From the NCBI GenBank assembly GCA_002402045.2, contig NVUX02000090.1, forward strand, positions 1 through 64,000: DNA of 64,000 nucleotides, written 5' to 3'. The notes beneath the pieces were generated by a model. The model made no database searches and was not told where the DNA came from. It saw nothing but the letters and a program-made list of their open reading frames with translations. Numbering within the stretch: the first letter of the stretch is position 1; each line of letters opens with the position of its first letter. Of the stretch, positions 28,958-38,218 are shown piece by piece. The position numbers and the translations under genes are program-made. This DNA is from Paracoccaceae bacterium. GTDB lineage: Bacteria > Pseudomonadota > Alphaproteobacteria > Rhodobacterales > Rhodobacteraceae.

Positions 28958-29647
28958 ATGACCGCCTTTATCGACCGCGCCGAAATGGCCCGCATCACCG
29001 CCCGCATGCTGCTAGAAATCAAGGCTGTAAATTTTGAGGTGGAAAACCCCTACACCCTCGCCTCCGGCCTCGTTTCCCCCAGCTATATTGATTGCCGCGA
29101 GCTCATCTCCTACCCCGCCATCCGCTCCACCCTGATAGATTTCATGGTCGCCAGCGTGCAGCGCGATGTAGGATTTCAGGCATTTGACAGCGTGGCAGGC
29201 GGCGAAACCGGCGGCATTCCCTACGGTGCATGGATGGCCGACCGCATGGGCCTGCCAATGCAATACGTGCGCAAACAGCCCAAGGGCTACGGCAAAGGTT
29301 CGCAGGTTGAGGGCGTGCTACACAAAGGCCAGCGCGTGCTGCTGGCCGAAGATATGACGACAGACGGCGGCTCCAAAATCAAGTTCGTCGAAGCCATTCG
29401 CGCCGCGGGTGGCGTCTGCAACCACACCTCACTGGTGTTTTTCTATGATATTTTTCCGGATACCATCAAGAACCTCGCCAAACACGATATCACCCTGCAC
29501 TACCTTGCCACATGGCATGATGTGCTGGCCGAAGCCAAAGCCGGCAATTATTTTGATAGCAAAACGCTGGATGAAGTCGAAAAGTTCTTCGCTGATCCGC
29601 TGGGCTGGTCAAAAGCGCATGGGGGTGTGGGGGAGGTTTCATCCTAA
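28958..29647 (+). CDS. pyrE: orotate phosphoribosyltransferase
   Basis: Makes OMP from orotate and PRPP. 229 residues; PRPP loop [20 protein letters not shown] near 130, [19 protein letters not shown] near 78, and the flexible-loop Lys region [12 protein letters not shown] near 108. AAGGAG is nine bases upstream. Third gene of pyrC-kinase-pyrE. Confidence 0.96.
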   Translation: MTAFIDRAEMARITARMLLEIKAVNFEVENPYTLASGLVSPSYIDCRELISYPAIRSTLIDFMVASVQRDVGFQAFDSVAGGETGGIPYGAWMADRMGLPMQYVRKQPKGYGKGSQVEGVLHKGQRVLLAEDMTTDGGSKIKFVEAIRAAGGVCNHTSLVFFYDIFPDTIKNLAKHDITLHYLATWHDVLAEAKAGNYFDSKTLDEVEKFFADPLGWSKAHGGVGEVSS

Positions 29648-29648
29648 C

Positions 29649-29675
29649 CGGTTTTACTTTTTGAAAAACCGTTTT
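29649..29675 (+). terminator. hairpin between convergent pyrE and SUKH-like gene
   Basis: CGGTTTT (29649-29655), nine-base loop, AAAACCG (29665-29671), then TTTT. Weak intrinsic terminator for pyrE; it overlaps the last codons of the convergent gene, whose C-terminus is KRFFKK. Confidence 0.5.
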
Positions 29676-30352
29676 ACACGCCCCTTCAGGCTGGCCGCGC
29701 GCTTTCTTTCATCCGAATGCACTTTCCCAATCGCCTCCCAGCTCTGGGTATCTTGCGGTAGGAACTCAACATCCTCTCGCAAAGAACCGTCATCATTGCA
29801 AAGCGACATTTGCCTATCAACTTCCTCCGTTAGAAACGCTACAAAACTTGGCCAGCGCGCGCCAACCAAGTTTTCGTAGCTGTTGTACAGCTCCACTTCA
29901 CCTGTACTTGTAAGAAAAATTATCCCCTGCGAATGCCATTTTCCATTGATCGAACCAATCGCGAAATGCCCGTGCGGGACGTGTAAGGGCTTTAAGCGGC
30001 CGTTATCATAAGTCAGTGAAATGGGTTGCCCAATCGAGTCTGTGTGATCGCGCTGCAAGGTTTCGACAACGCCATTAAGGCTGAGATTGTTCACGCGCAT
30101 CCCATTGCAACGTTTCAGAAAACGGCGGTAAATGTCAGAGCAATACACATTGCTATATGCTTCAAAATTCAAAATATCCTGCTCTACAACCTGGGCGTAG
30201 CTTCGCGCCACATAAGCCAGTGGTGCTTTTTTCGGCGTATGCCCTGTCGAGAAAGATCCGTTAATACCATCAACGCTACCGAGAATATCCCATCTTGCCC
30301 GGATTTTGGATTTCACACCGTCAACAATAGTTTCAATGGCCTCGTCAATCAT
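29654..30352 (-). CDS. SMI1/KNR4 (SUKH)-like protein
   Basis: 232 residues, no signal peptide. The middle section IYRRFLKRCNGMRVNNLSL, then HFAIGSINGKW, IIFLTSTGEVEL and a tail WPSFVAFLTEEVDRQ follow the SUKH pattern (an aromatic-rich helix ending in NG, then strands with a glycine-rich turn, then a closing helix). Many SUKH proteins are immunity proteins against contact-dependent or polymorphic toxins, but no toxin gene is visible nearby. The gene overlaps the DUF2478 gene by eight bases. Base composition looks more AT-rich than the flanks. Confidence 0.55.
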   Translation of the reverse strand: MIDEAIETIVDGVKSKIRARWDILGSVDGINGSFSTGHTPKKAPLAYVARSYAQVVEQDILNFEAYSNVYCSDIYRRFLKRCNGMRVNNLSLNGVVETLQRDHTDSIGQPISLTYDNGRLKPLHVPHGHFAIGSINGKWHSQGIIFLTSTGEVELYNSYENLVGARWPSFVAFLTEEVDRQMSLCNDDGSLREDVEFLPQDTQSWEAIGKVHSDERKRAASLKGRVKRFFKK

Positions 30353-30857
30353 GCGCCATCACCCTTTTACACCACGCATAAATCGCCTCGCCCTCCGGTT
30401 CCAGCACGTCCCCCATGCCATCCACAAAGCTCTCCAATGCCGCACTGCTGCCTTTGCCAACGCCCACAAGTACCGGGATATCATGCTCCAGCGCCGTGGC
30501 AATGGCGTCACAAAAACCACGGCCCTCGGCCTCTTGCGGGCCAAATTTGTTCAGCACAAACAACCCCGCCCCCGCAATACCGCTTTGCTCCACCTGCGCC
30601 ACTGCCTCAGCAATGCCCGCCGGGTTCAGCCTGCACCCAGAAGCGCCTTCGCCCAAGGCTTGCGTGATGCGGATTTCGGGGCCGTCCGGCAGTACGCGGA
30701 TATCCATGTCGCAATGGTGGTCGCCCGCGGCTTCATCGCTCAGCACTTTGGCAATGCCCGCCAGCACGACCCCTTCAGCCTTCAGCCTAGCCGTAGTTTC
30801 AGAGATTAGCTGGTCCGTCTCCCCCGTGATTTTCGAGGTAACAATACCAATTTTCAT
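30345..30857 (-). CDS. DUF2478 family protein (nucleotide-binding-like)
   Basis: 170 residues from MKIGIVTSKITGETDQLI. Resembles the DUF2478 family, which has an NTPase-like alpha/beta fold and often sits beside molybdate transport genes; here no such genes are present. Recognisable parts are GDHHCDMDIRVLPDG, GCRLNPAGIAEAV, LFVLNKFGPQEAEGRGF (Walker-B-like region) and the end VGKGSSAALESFVDG. The start at 30857 has a GGAA-rich weak ribosome site; upstream in-frame residues look like leader. Confidence 0.7.
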   Translation of the reverse strand: MKIGIVTSKITGETDQLISETTARLKAEGVVLAGIAKVLSDEAAGDHHCDMDIRVLPDGPEIRITQALGEGASGCRLNPAGIAEAVAQVEQSGIAGAGLFVLNKFGPQEAEGRGFCDAIATALEHDIPVLVGVGKGSSAALESFVDGMGDVLEPEGEAIYAWCKRVMAHD

Positions 30858-31007
30858 TGCGCAAATTCCTTTTCCTGCCAACAGCAACCAACAAAACCGT
30901 CCGGTTTGACAGCTCGAATGCGCGAACATCCTATCAATCGTCTTCCGGCAAGGAAAGAGGTGTATTCAAAAGCCCAACAGATGTAATGGTTGGTTAGCGC
31001 CGCAGAT

Positions 31008-31032
31008 ACATGGCACCAAAGAGGTGCCATGT
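31008..31032. repeat. perfect 10-base inverted repeat downstream of 31073 gene
   Basis: ACATGGCACC, loop AAAGA, GGTGCCATGT. It lies in the 215-base gap between the DUF2478 gene and the 31073-31822 gene. No T-run follows on either strand. It could be a factor-dependent stop, an RNA-stabilising hairpin or a protein-binding site. Confidence 0.55.
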
Positions 31033-31072
31033 GCGCATAGGTAATTATTGGACCAAAACAGCCAATTGAAGA

Positions 31073-31822
31073 CTAGGCAACATCCTCGGCAGCGCCACTT
31101 TGCACCGCTGCTTTGCCACGCAATACAGCTCTAATCTGGGCGCGCGCATTGGCGCCAGAATAATGAAAAGGGATTTCCAGATACCAAACACCAGCCTTGC
31201 GCAGCACCTCGATCACCACCGTACGACTGATATTTTCTTTCCGGCCCAGCGGCGTTTCATTCATGTGCTCCACGGCCATAACCAACCGCCCATAGCGATC
31301 AACCACGGCAAATTTCAAAACAACACCCGCCATCGAAAGCCGCACAGCAGAAGTCCGCGCCCGAAGATTATCGAGGTCAATCATGGTTTCAAGGCTGGCA
31401 TTAACCAACACCCTAAAACCGCTATCCAAATCATGAGCCACATCTTCAATCAACGCCAATATGCCCAATTCCTCGCCCTCTAATACCGGCGCGGTATGGA
31501 ACTCGGAATCCCTAATCGCACCCAGCTCTCGCGCATGGGGCATCAGCTTTGACATTTCATAAGCTTCTTCCGTTTCCACCATCTCTTCGAGGCGTCTGGC
31601 AAAGGCATCATCTCTGGCTTCAGGCCCACGATCGCCGTATTTTACAGGGGCAATTACCCCCTGCTGATAGCTCGTAAAAGCCGTGTTTCCCCGCAGGCGC
31701 CAATAGCCCTTAATCAAAAAGAACCCAGCTAGCACCAGCATAATGCCAGCTAACCCAAGCGAAAAAATCTGCGGAACACTATCAAACATTCCAGCCAGGT
31801 TATTTGTAACGCCATTTTCCAT
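31073..31822 (-). CDS. membrane-anchored protein with DUF2726-like domain
   Basis: 249 residues: one transmembrane helix at about 18-38 (SLGLAGIMLVLAGFFLIKGYW), a charged linker, then a soluble domain of about 130 residues. The segment LKFAVVDRYGRLVMAVEHMN, followed by RTVVIEVLRKAGVWYLEIP, has the pattern of DUF2726/endonuclease-like folds (strand, turn, acidic strand, helix, short strand), but I see no clear nuclease catalytic set. Nineteen bases downstream of another small membrane protein gene; probably co-transcribed. Function unknown. Confidence 0.55.
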   Translation of the reverse strand: MENGVTNNLAGMFDSVPQIFSLGLAGIMLVLAGFFLIKGYWRLRGNTAFTSYQQGVIAPVKYGDRGPEARDDAFARRLEEMVETEEAYEMSKLMPHARELGAIRDSEFHTAPVLEGEELGILALIEDVAHDLDSGFRVLVNASLETMIDLDNLRARTSAVRLSMAGVVLKFAVVDRYGRLVMAVEHMNETPLGRKENISRTVVIEVLRKAGVWYLEIPFHYSGANARAQIRAVLRGKAAVQSGAAEDVA

Positions 31823-31841
31823 GCCGCGGCCCCTTTATAAG

Positions 31842-32096
31842 CTAAAATTGCTCTTGATTCTGGGAGAATTTTGGCACCATGGCCTCAAGAGGGTCGCCAC
31901 CCTCTTCATCAACATATGGTTCAATCACCACATTTTGATAAGATTTTGATTTTTGGTCATACCGCGAGCTGGCAAATCTCATCCGCAGCATATGCGCACC
32001 AACAATACCTAATACACCAATCGCGGCGATAAGCAAAATGCCACCAGTGCCACTAAAAATATTTTCCAAACGGGAAAGAATCGCTGTGTAATCCAT
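31842..32096 (-). CDS. small single-pass membrane protein, unknown
   Basis: 84 residues: one hydrophobic helix at about 17-37 (GTGGILLIAAIGVLGIVGAHM) and a polar, acidic C-terminal tail. It shares the single-helix-plus-polar-tail layout with its downstream neighbour. No family recognised. The upstream region is AT-rich with a near-match to a CtrA box at 32184-32198. Confidence 0.5.
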   Translation of the reverse strand: MDYTAILSRLENIFSGTGGILLIAAIGVLGIVGAHMLRMRFASSRYDQKSKSYQNVVIEPYVDEEGGDPLEAMVPKFSQNQEQF

Positions 32097-32354
32097 ATCT
32101 ACACCTCACTTACTAGTTAAACAAAGCCCAAAACGGGCAACTCAAAATACAACTCTTGGTTCCAGAATAGATCACTTGATCGTTAAATTAAAGTAAATTT
32201 TACGAGTATAATTAACAAAAAATACGCAATCGTCACCGATGTGACAGCCTACAATTTAATGAGAGTAAGATATCTGAATGATTCCAGCAGGCTGCACGCC
32301 AATGCTAGCATGCAATTTTACCGCTAATTCTTCAGTATATTTTTATATACATGC
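32097..32354. promoter_or_regulatory. AT-rich gap with candidate CtrA-like site
   Basis: Contains TTAA-N7-TAAA at 32184-32198, seven of eight positions of the CtrA consensus TTAA-N7-TTAA, about 90 bases upstream of the 84-residue gene. The rest holds no open frame that looks coding. Confidence 0.3.
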
Positions 32355-33662
32355 TCAGAATAACGCCCGCACCGCAAAAAGCGTGATGCTTGGGAACAAA
32401 ACCAGCACCACGACTCGCAAAATATCGGTGATCACAAAGGGTAAAACCCCCTTAAATGTCTCCGAAATCGGAATATCGCGACTCAGGGTGTTGATCACAA
32501 ACAGGTTCATCCCCACCGGCGGCGTTATCAGCCCGACCTCAACCACGATCAGCACCAAAATGCCGAACCACAAGCCAAAATCCTCGGCGCTCATGCCAAA
32601 ATCAAGCAGCATCATGGTCGGAAAGAATATCGGCACGGTCAGCAAAATCATCGAGAGGCTGTCCATAATGCAGCCAAAAAGCAGGTAGGCCACCAGCACG
32701 ATCGTCAGCACCATCCACGGGTTATACCCCTGCGCGCCCACAAAGCTCGCCACCTCTTGCGGCACCTGAGTCAGCGCTAAAAAGCCGTTATAAACCGTGG
32801 CGCCGAGTACAATCAAAAAGATCATGCCCGTGGTCATCGCGGTGCCCTTAAAGGCCCCCATCAGGCTTTGCCAGTTTAGCCCGCCATTCATCCACGCAAT
32901 AATTCCGGTGCCAAAAGCCCCCACAGCCGCGCCCTGCGTCGGCGTAAACAGCCCCTGATAAATTCCGCCAATCACCACAATAAACACCACCAAAACCGGC
33001 CACACCGCCCGCAGCGCCACAAACCGCTCCTTATACGGCACGCGCGGCCGCACCCCGCCCGAGTTCGGGAAAACCCGCACATAAATCGCTATCGCCGCCA
33101 TGTAGCCCAGCATTGCCAGAATGCCCGGAATAAACGCCGCTACAAAAAGCTTGGCCACATTTTGCTCGGCCAAAATCGCATAAATCACCAAAATCACCGA
33201 AGGCGGAATAAGGATCCCCAGCGTGCCACCAGCGGCCAGAGTGCCGGTTGCAAGCGCACCCGAATAGCCATAGCGCCGCAGCTCCGGCAGGGCCACTTGC
33301 CCCATCGTTGCCGCCGTTGCCAAACTAGAGCCACAGATCGCACCAAACCCCGCACAAGCCCCCACAGAGGCCATAGCCACGCCGCCCTTGCGATGCCCAA
33401 GAAAGGCCTCCGCCGCCTTAAACAGCGCGGTCGACATCCCGCCCAGCGTCGCAAACTGCCCCGTCAGCAAAATCAGCGGCACAATGCTCAGCGAGTAGCT
33501 GGAAAACTGCCCATAGGTCAAATGTTTCAGCTGCCCCGCGATCATGTTAAAATTGCCAATCACCAGCGCATTGCCGCCAATACCGACAATCAGCATCGAA
33601 AGCCCGATAGGGATGCGGATAAAAATTAGCGCCAGCACCACCACAAAGGACCACAGCCCCAT
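32355..33662 (-). CDS. dctM: TRAP transporter large permease subunit
   Basis: 435 residues, about twelve hydrophobic segments, DctM family. Start MGLWSFVVVLALIFIRIPIG is typical; IPPSVILVIYAILAEQNVAKLF and GLITPPVGMNLFV are hallmark stretches. ATG at 33662 lies 11 bases after the dctQ stop, so longer frames that run back into dctQ are not used. No binding-protein gene (dctP) is present on either side. Confidence 0.93.
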   Translation of the reverse strand: MGLWSFVVVLALIFIRIPIGLSMLIVGIGGNALVIGNFNMIAGQLKHLTYGQFSSYSLSIVPLILLTGQFATLGGMSTALFKAAEAFLGHRKGGVAMASVGACAGFGAICGSSLATAATMGQVALPELRRYGYSGALATGTLAAGGTLGILIPPSVILVIYAILAEQNVAKLFVAAFIPGILAMLGYMAAIAIYVRVFPNSGGVRPRVPYKERFVALRAVWPVLVVFIVVIGGIYQGLFTPTQGAAVGAFGTGIIAWMNGGLNWQSLMGAFKGTAMTTGMIFLIVLGATVYNGFLALTQVPQEVASFVGAQGYNPWMVLTIVLVAYLLFGCIMDSLSMILLTVPIFFPTMMLLDFGMSAEDFGLWFGILVLIVVEVGLITPPVGMNLFVINTLSRDIPISETFKGVLPFVITDILRVVVLVLFPSITLFAVRALF

Positions 33663-33673
33663 ATCAAAATTGC

Positions 33674-34252
33674 TCAATGCACAACTCCCGAAGTTTCTAC
33701 GGATCGCCCTATGAGCAAAGCCTGCCCAGAGCGTAGCACGCAATAGGCCGATATAATTACGAAAATGGTCGCGCCAAACAGCGCCGCGCCGTAGCCCCAC
33801 CAAATCGGATACAGCAATATCCAGCTGGTTTCGCCATTGCCAAATTTGTCGATGGTGCCAAGCAAGTGTCGATAGCCCAAAAACAGCGCCACCGCGAACA
33901 TCAGGCCATCGGCCACAAAGTCAATCAGCCGGTTCACGCCCTTGCCAAAAAAATTGGTGAGGATCCCCACCTCCGCGTGGCCTTTGTTCAGGGTCACAAT
34001 CGGCAAAAATGCGAAGATAATAAAAGCCATCCCCGCTTCCACCATTTCGGTTTCTCCCGGAATGGGCCCCAGCGCCAAGAGCGGCTCTACCACGGTGTCA
34101 TAAGATTTTTTCAGCATTTTTCCAAGCTTGCTGGCGCTCATCCCCGCCACGCTAATCGTGGTCATTATCATGACGGCCAGCAAGGCCACGCCACCAAACA
34201 GCGCCGAAATCCACGCCAGTGCAGCCATCGGCTTTTCAAGCTTATTAATCAT
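33674..34252 (-). CDS. dctQ: TRAP transporter small permease subunit
   Basis: 192 residues with four hydrophobic segments (about 8-30, 70-92, 105-125, 150-172), DctQ type. The signature Trp-rich start of the third segment appears as VNRLIDFVADGLMFAVALFL. It follows the flavin monooxygenase gene by one base (stop at 34254) and precedes dctM, so the three form an operon. Substrate unknown. Confidence 0.88.
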   Translation of the reverse strand: MINKLEKPMAALAWISALFGGVALLAVMIMTTISVAGMSASKLGKMLKKSYDTVVEPLLALGPIPGETEMVEAGMAFIIFAFLPIVTLNKGHAEVGILTNFFGKGVNRLIDFVADGLMFAVALFLGYRHLLGTIDKFGNGETSWILLYPIWWGYGAALFGATIFVIISAYCVLRSGQALLIGRSVETSGVVH

Positions 34253-34253
34253 G

Positions 34254-35513
34254 TTACCCCCGCATCCCCTCGGTGATGATACTCGGCGCTTCGTTCAGCG
34301 TTTCCACATCAAACCCGGCGATTCTTTTATATGCTTTAGCCATCTCTAACCGCTCGGTCAGAGAAAGAACATCGTCAATATTTTCAAACACCCCCCCCGT
34401 GCGGTCCTCCACCACCTGCATTACCTGATCGGGCCCGTTGCCCCTGTTGGCCAGTACCACCGCATTGCACTTGGGTCGGCGATCCTCGTCATAGGCACGC
34501 AAAGCCTCAGCGGTCAGGCCCTTTTCATATAGCAACCGCCCCAGCATACGCGCATCCAAAATAGCCTGCGTCGCGCCATTGCTGCCAATCGGATACATCG
34601 CGTGGGCCGCATCGCCCAATAGCGTTGCCCGGCCAAAGCTCCAGCGCGGAAGCGGGTCGCGATCTATCATCGGAAATTCATAAATCTTGTCAGCCGCTTT
34701 TATCAGCGCCGGAATATCCAGCCAGTCAAAGTTCCAGCTCTCAAATGCGGGCAAGAAATCCGCCAGCACGCCTTGCCGGTTATAATCCTCACGGTTCCAG
34801 TCCGCATTCGGATCAAATTTCAGCTCTGCAATCCAGTTAATCACCGCTTCGCCGTTCTCATCCGGCGCACTTATCGGATAGGTCACAAATTTCTGGTCCT
34901 CATGGCCTGCCATTCCCATGCTCGCCCCGCTGAGAAAAGGCACCGCCTTAGAGGTGCCGCGCCACAAAACCGCCCCCGCCCAAATCGGCGCGCCCTCATC
35001 TGGGTAAAACCCGGCGCGAATTTTTGAGTGCAGCCCATCAGCCGCAATCAAAACCGCGCCGCGTTCCTCGCTCACAACACCCCCACGCTCCACCTGCACC
35101 CGCACGCCGCCCTCATCTTCCTCAAAGCCAACAATCGCCGCGCCAGTTTCCACCGCGCCTTCGCCCAGCCGCGCCCGTACAGCTTCAAGCAGCATCATTT
35201 GCAATTCACCCCGATGGATCGAATATTGCGGCCATTTGTATCCGGCCCAAATGCCCCGCGCCTCCGCGTGGATAGGCAGGCCTTTCTTGGAGAAATACGC
35301 AACCTCTTTCGTGCGCACCCCAATGGCCTCAATCTCGGCTTCCAACCCCATCTCAAAAATCTCTCGCACTGAATGTGGCTGCAAGTTTATCCCCACACCC
35401 AGCGGCGTAATTTCCGAAACCTGCTCAAACACCTTCACCGGAATACCGAGCTGATGGCACGTTAGCGCCATCGTCAGCCCGCCAATGCCAGCCCCAGAGA
35501 TAATCACAGTCAT
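34254..35513 (-). CDS. FAD-dependent monooxygenase (flavoprotein aromatic hydroxylase family)
   Basis: 419 residues. Rossmann FAD motif VIISGAGIGGLTMAL at the N-terminus, DG motif LIAADGLHSKIRAGFYPD (about 155) and the second FAD motif ATLLGDAAHAMYPIGSNGATQA (split here at ATLLGDAAHAMYP / IGSNGATQA, about 300). Class A single-component hydroxylase using NAD(P)H, similar to salicylate- or phenazine-type enzymes. Transcribed with dctQM, which suggests it acts on a compound brought in by that transporter. Substrate unknown. Confidence 0.85.
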   Translation of the reverse strand: MTVIISGAGIGGLTMALTCHQLGIPVKVFEQVSEITPLGVGINLQPHSVREIFEMGLEAEIEAIGVRTKEVAYFSKKGLPIHAEARGIWAGYKWPQYSIHRGELQMMLLEAVRARLGEGAVETGAAIVGFEEDEGGVRVQVERGGVVSEERGAVLIAADGLHSKIRAGFYPDEGAPIWAGAVLWRGTSKAVPFLSGASMGMAGHEDQKFVTYPISAPDENGEAVINWIAELKFDPNADWNREDYNRQGVLADFLPAFESWNFDWLDIPALIKAADKIYEFPMIDRDPLPRWSFGRATLLGDAAHAMYPIGSNGATQAILDARMLGRLLYEKGLTAEALRAYDEDRRPKCNAVVLANRGNGPDQVMQVVEDRTGGVFENIDDVLSLTERLEMAKAYKRIAGFDVETLNEAPSIITEGMRG

Positions 35514-35576
35514 GGCAGAATCCTTTCCGGTTTAATAAGTTAGCAAATCATACGCAAAGCCAACGGGATTACACCA

Positions 35577-36191
35577 GTGAAAACCGCACCAGATTTTGAA
35601 TTTGAGACCGCCAGCCCGCAGCCTGTTTGCGGTATTGATGAAGTGGGCCGTGGCCCTTGGGCCGGGCCGGTTACCGCCGCCGCCGTCATCCTTGACCCAT
35701 CAAACATCCCTGCGGGCCTGAACGACAGCAAAAAGCTCACCGCTGCCCGCCGCGAGGCGCTGTTTACCGAAATCATGGCCACAGCCACCGTGTCCATAGC
35801 CTCCGCCTCCGTGCAGGAAATTGATCAGATCAACATCCTGCAAGCCACGTTTCTCGCCATGCGGCGCGCGGTAGAAGGCCTAGAAACCGTGCCAATCTTC
35901 GCGCTAGTCGACGGCAGCAAAATCCCCCCCGGCCTCCCCTGCAAAGCGCAGGCCGTGGTAAAGGGAGACGCCCGTTCGCTCAGTATTGCCGCTGCCTCTA
36001 TCGTCGCCAAAGTCACCCGAGACCGCCTGATGTGTGACCTTTCGGCCACATTCCCCGGCTATGGATGGGAAACAAACATGGGATACGGCACAAAAGCTCA
36101 CCAAGCGGGGCTGGCGAAGCTCGGCGTCACCCCACATCATAGGGTCTCCTTCAAGCCAATCCACAAGATCTTGTGCCAAGGCATTACATGA
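35577..36191 (+). CDS. rnhB: ribonuclease HII
   Basis: Removes ribonucleotides from DNA. 204 residues from a GTG at 35577; catalytic acids in CGIDEVGRGPWAGPV (about 18-32) and ALVDGSKIP (about 105), with DSKKLT and RSLSIAAASIVAKVTRD following. No strong ribosome site. Immediately upstream of ccrM on the same strand, an arrangement common in Rhodobacterales. Confidence 0.94.
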   Translation: MKTAPDFEFETASPQPVCGIDEVGRGPWAGPVTAAAVILDPSNIPAGLNDSKKLTAARREALFTEIMATATVSIASASVQEIDQINILQATFLAMRRAVEGLETVPIFALVDGSKIPPGLPCKAQAVVKGDARSLSIAAASIVAKVTRDRLMCDLSATFPGYGWETNMGYGTKAHQAGLAKLGVTPHHRVSFKPIHKILCQGIT

Positions 36192-36211
36192 GGTTATTTA
36201 TCTAAGCTGTT

Positions 36212-36253
36212 GATTCGAAAGACATTGACAGCGAATCATCGATGAATCATGTT
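36212..36253 (+). promoter_or_regulatory. ccrM promoter region with three GANTC sites
   Basis: GATTC at 36212, GAATC at 36233 and GAATC at 36244. TTGACA at 36225-36230 is a perfect -35 hexamer and CATGTT at 36248-36253 a weak -10 with 17-base spacing, so two of the three CcrM target sites lie between the hexamers. This allows the enzyme to sense its own methylation state, as known for the Caulobacter ccrM promoter. Confidence 0.65.
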
Positions 36254-36263
36254 AGGGCCATAA

Positions 36264-37388
<1,125 letters not shown>

Positions 37389-37596
37389 AGCCAAGCGGTT
37401 TTCATCAATGCCGCCCTCAGCTCCGCCCACACCGGCGGGGCTTATTCATGCCCTTACCCACCGCGCCCCTGCAAGCGAAGCGCCGCATGCGCCGACGAGG
37501 TGGCCCGAAGGGTCGGCGAGGAGGCGCACCCTCGGAACCACCCTAAAGCGCAGCGCTTGCTTTTGTCTCTGGCCGTGGCCTCGCTACGCTCGGCAG
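37389..37596. other. non-coding gap with intergenic repeat copy
   Basis: Between ccrM and a convergent GNAT gene. Contains GC-rich inverted segments near 37480-37545 and the repeat GGCCTCGCTACGCTCGGC at 37577-37594, ending two bases before the GNAT stop codon. No credible reading frame. Confidence 0.55.
37577..37594 (+). repeat. intergenic GC-rich repeat GGCCTCGCTACGCTCGGC
   Basis: Copy of the repeat found also at 20029, 58558 and 62853-62837; here directly downstream of the GNAT gene stop codon. Confidence 0.65.
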
Positions 37597-38082
37597 TCAC
37601 ACTTCCTGTCGAACCACTCCGATAACACCGTCAAATGCACTATCAACCAGTGCCCGCCCAAGCACCCGATCGGGGTTCGTTGGCGGAGGCATTTCCACCC
37701 CCTTAACTTTCTCAAACCCAAAGCGCTTGTAATAGGGCGCATCGCCCACCAGCAGCACCCGCTGCCAGCCAAGCACTTCGGCGCGCGCTAAACTGGCCTC
37801 AATTAGCTCAGCCCCCACGCCTTCGCCCTGCCGCGTGGGGTGCACGGCGATCGGCCCAAGCAGCAGTGCTTTCACGCCCCCAATCTGCACCGGCCAATAC
37901 CTGATAGCACCCGCCAGCGCGCCCTCTTCTCCGCGCGCCACCATGCAAAGCTTAGCCACAGGCGGCACGCCATCGCGTAGCCGATATGAGCTAAGCGCCT
38001 GCCGCCCGGGGGCAAAAGCGAGGTCGTAAAGGTATTCCACCTCTTGGATATCATCGGGAGTTTCAATAGAAATGCGCAGCAT
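37597..38082 (-). CDS. GNAT-family N-acetyltransferase
   Basis: 161 residues. GNAT fold with acetyl-CoA loop HPTRQGEGVGAELIEASLARA (about 82-102, the RQGxGxG pattern) and the C-terminal LLVGDAPYYKRFGFEKV typical of the YhbS-like subgroup. Substrate unknown. Convergent with ccrM and divergent from the flavin reductase gene. Confidence 0.85.
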   Translation of the reverse strand: MLRISIETPDDIQEVEYLYDLAFAPGRQALSSYRLRDGVPPVAKLCMVARGEEGALAGAIRYWPVQIGGVKALLLGPIAVHPTRQGEGVGAELIEASLARAEVLGWQRVLLVGDAPYYKRFGFEKVKGVEMPPPTNPDRVLGRALVDSAFDGVIGVVRQEV

Positions 38083-38218
38083 AGGGGGCCACCGGAAAAG
38101 CAGGGAAAGGAAGGGCTATAAGTTAGCCTCGTCGTTTCGCTCTGGATTTCATAGCCTGCTCCTATTAAATGCAAGCCACCCCTATCACGCCCCCCCTTGG
38201 GCAATCAAGGACCATACC

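Noticed and set aside
31008-31032. Intrinsic terminator for the 31073 gene
   Set aside because: Perfect stem but no T-run on the minus strand, so recorded only as an inverted repeat.
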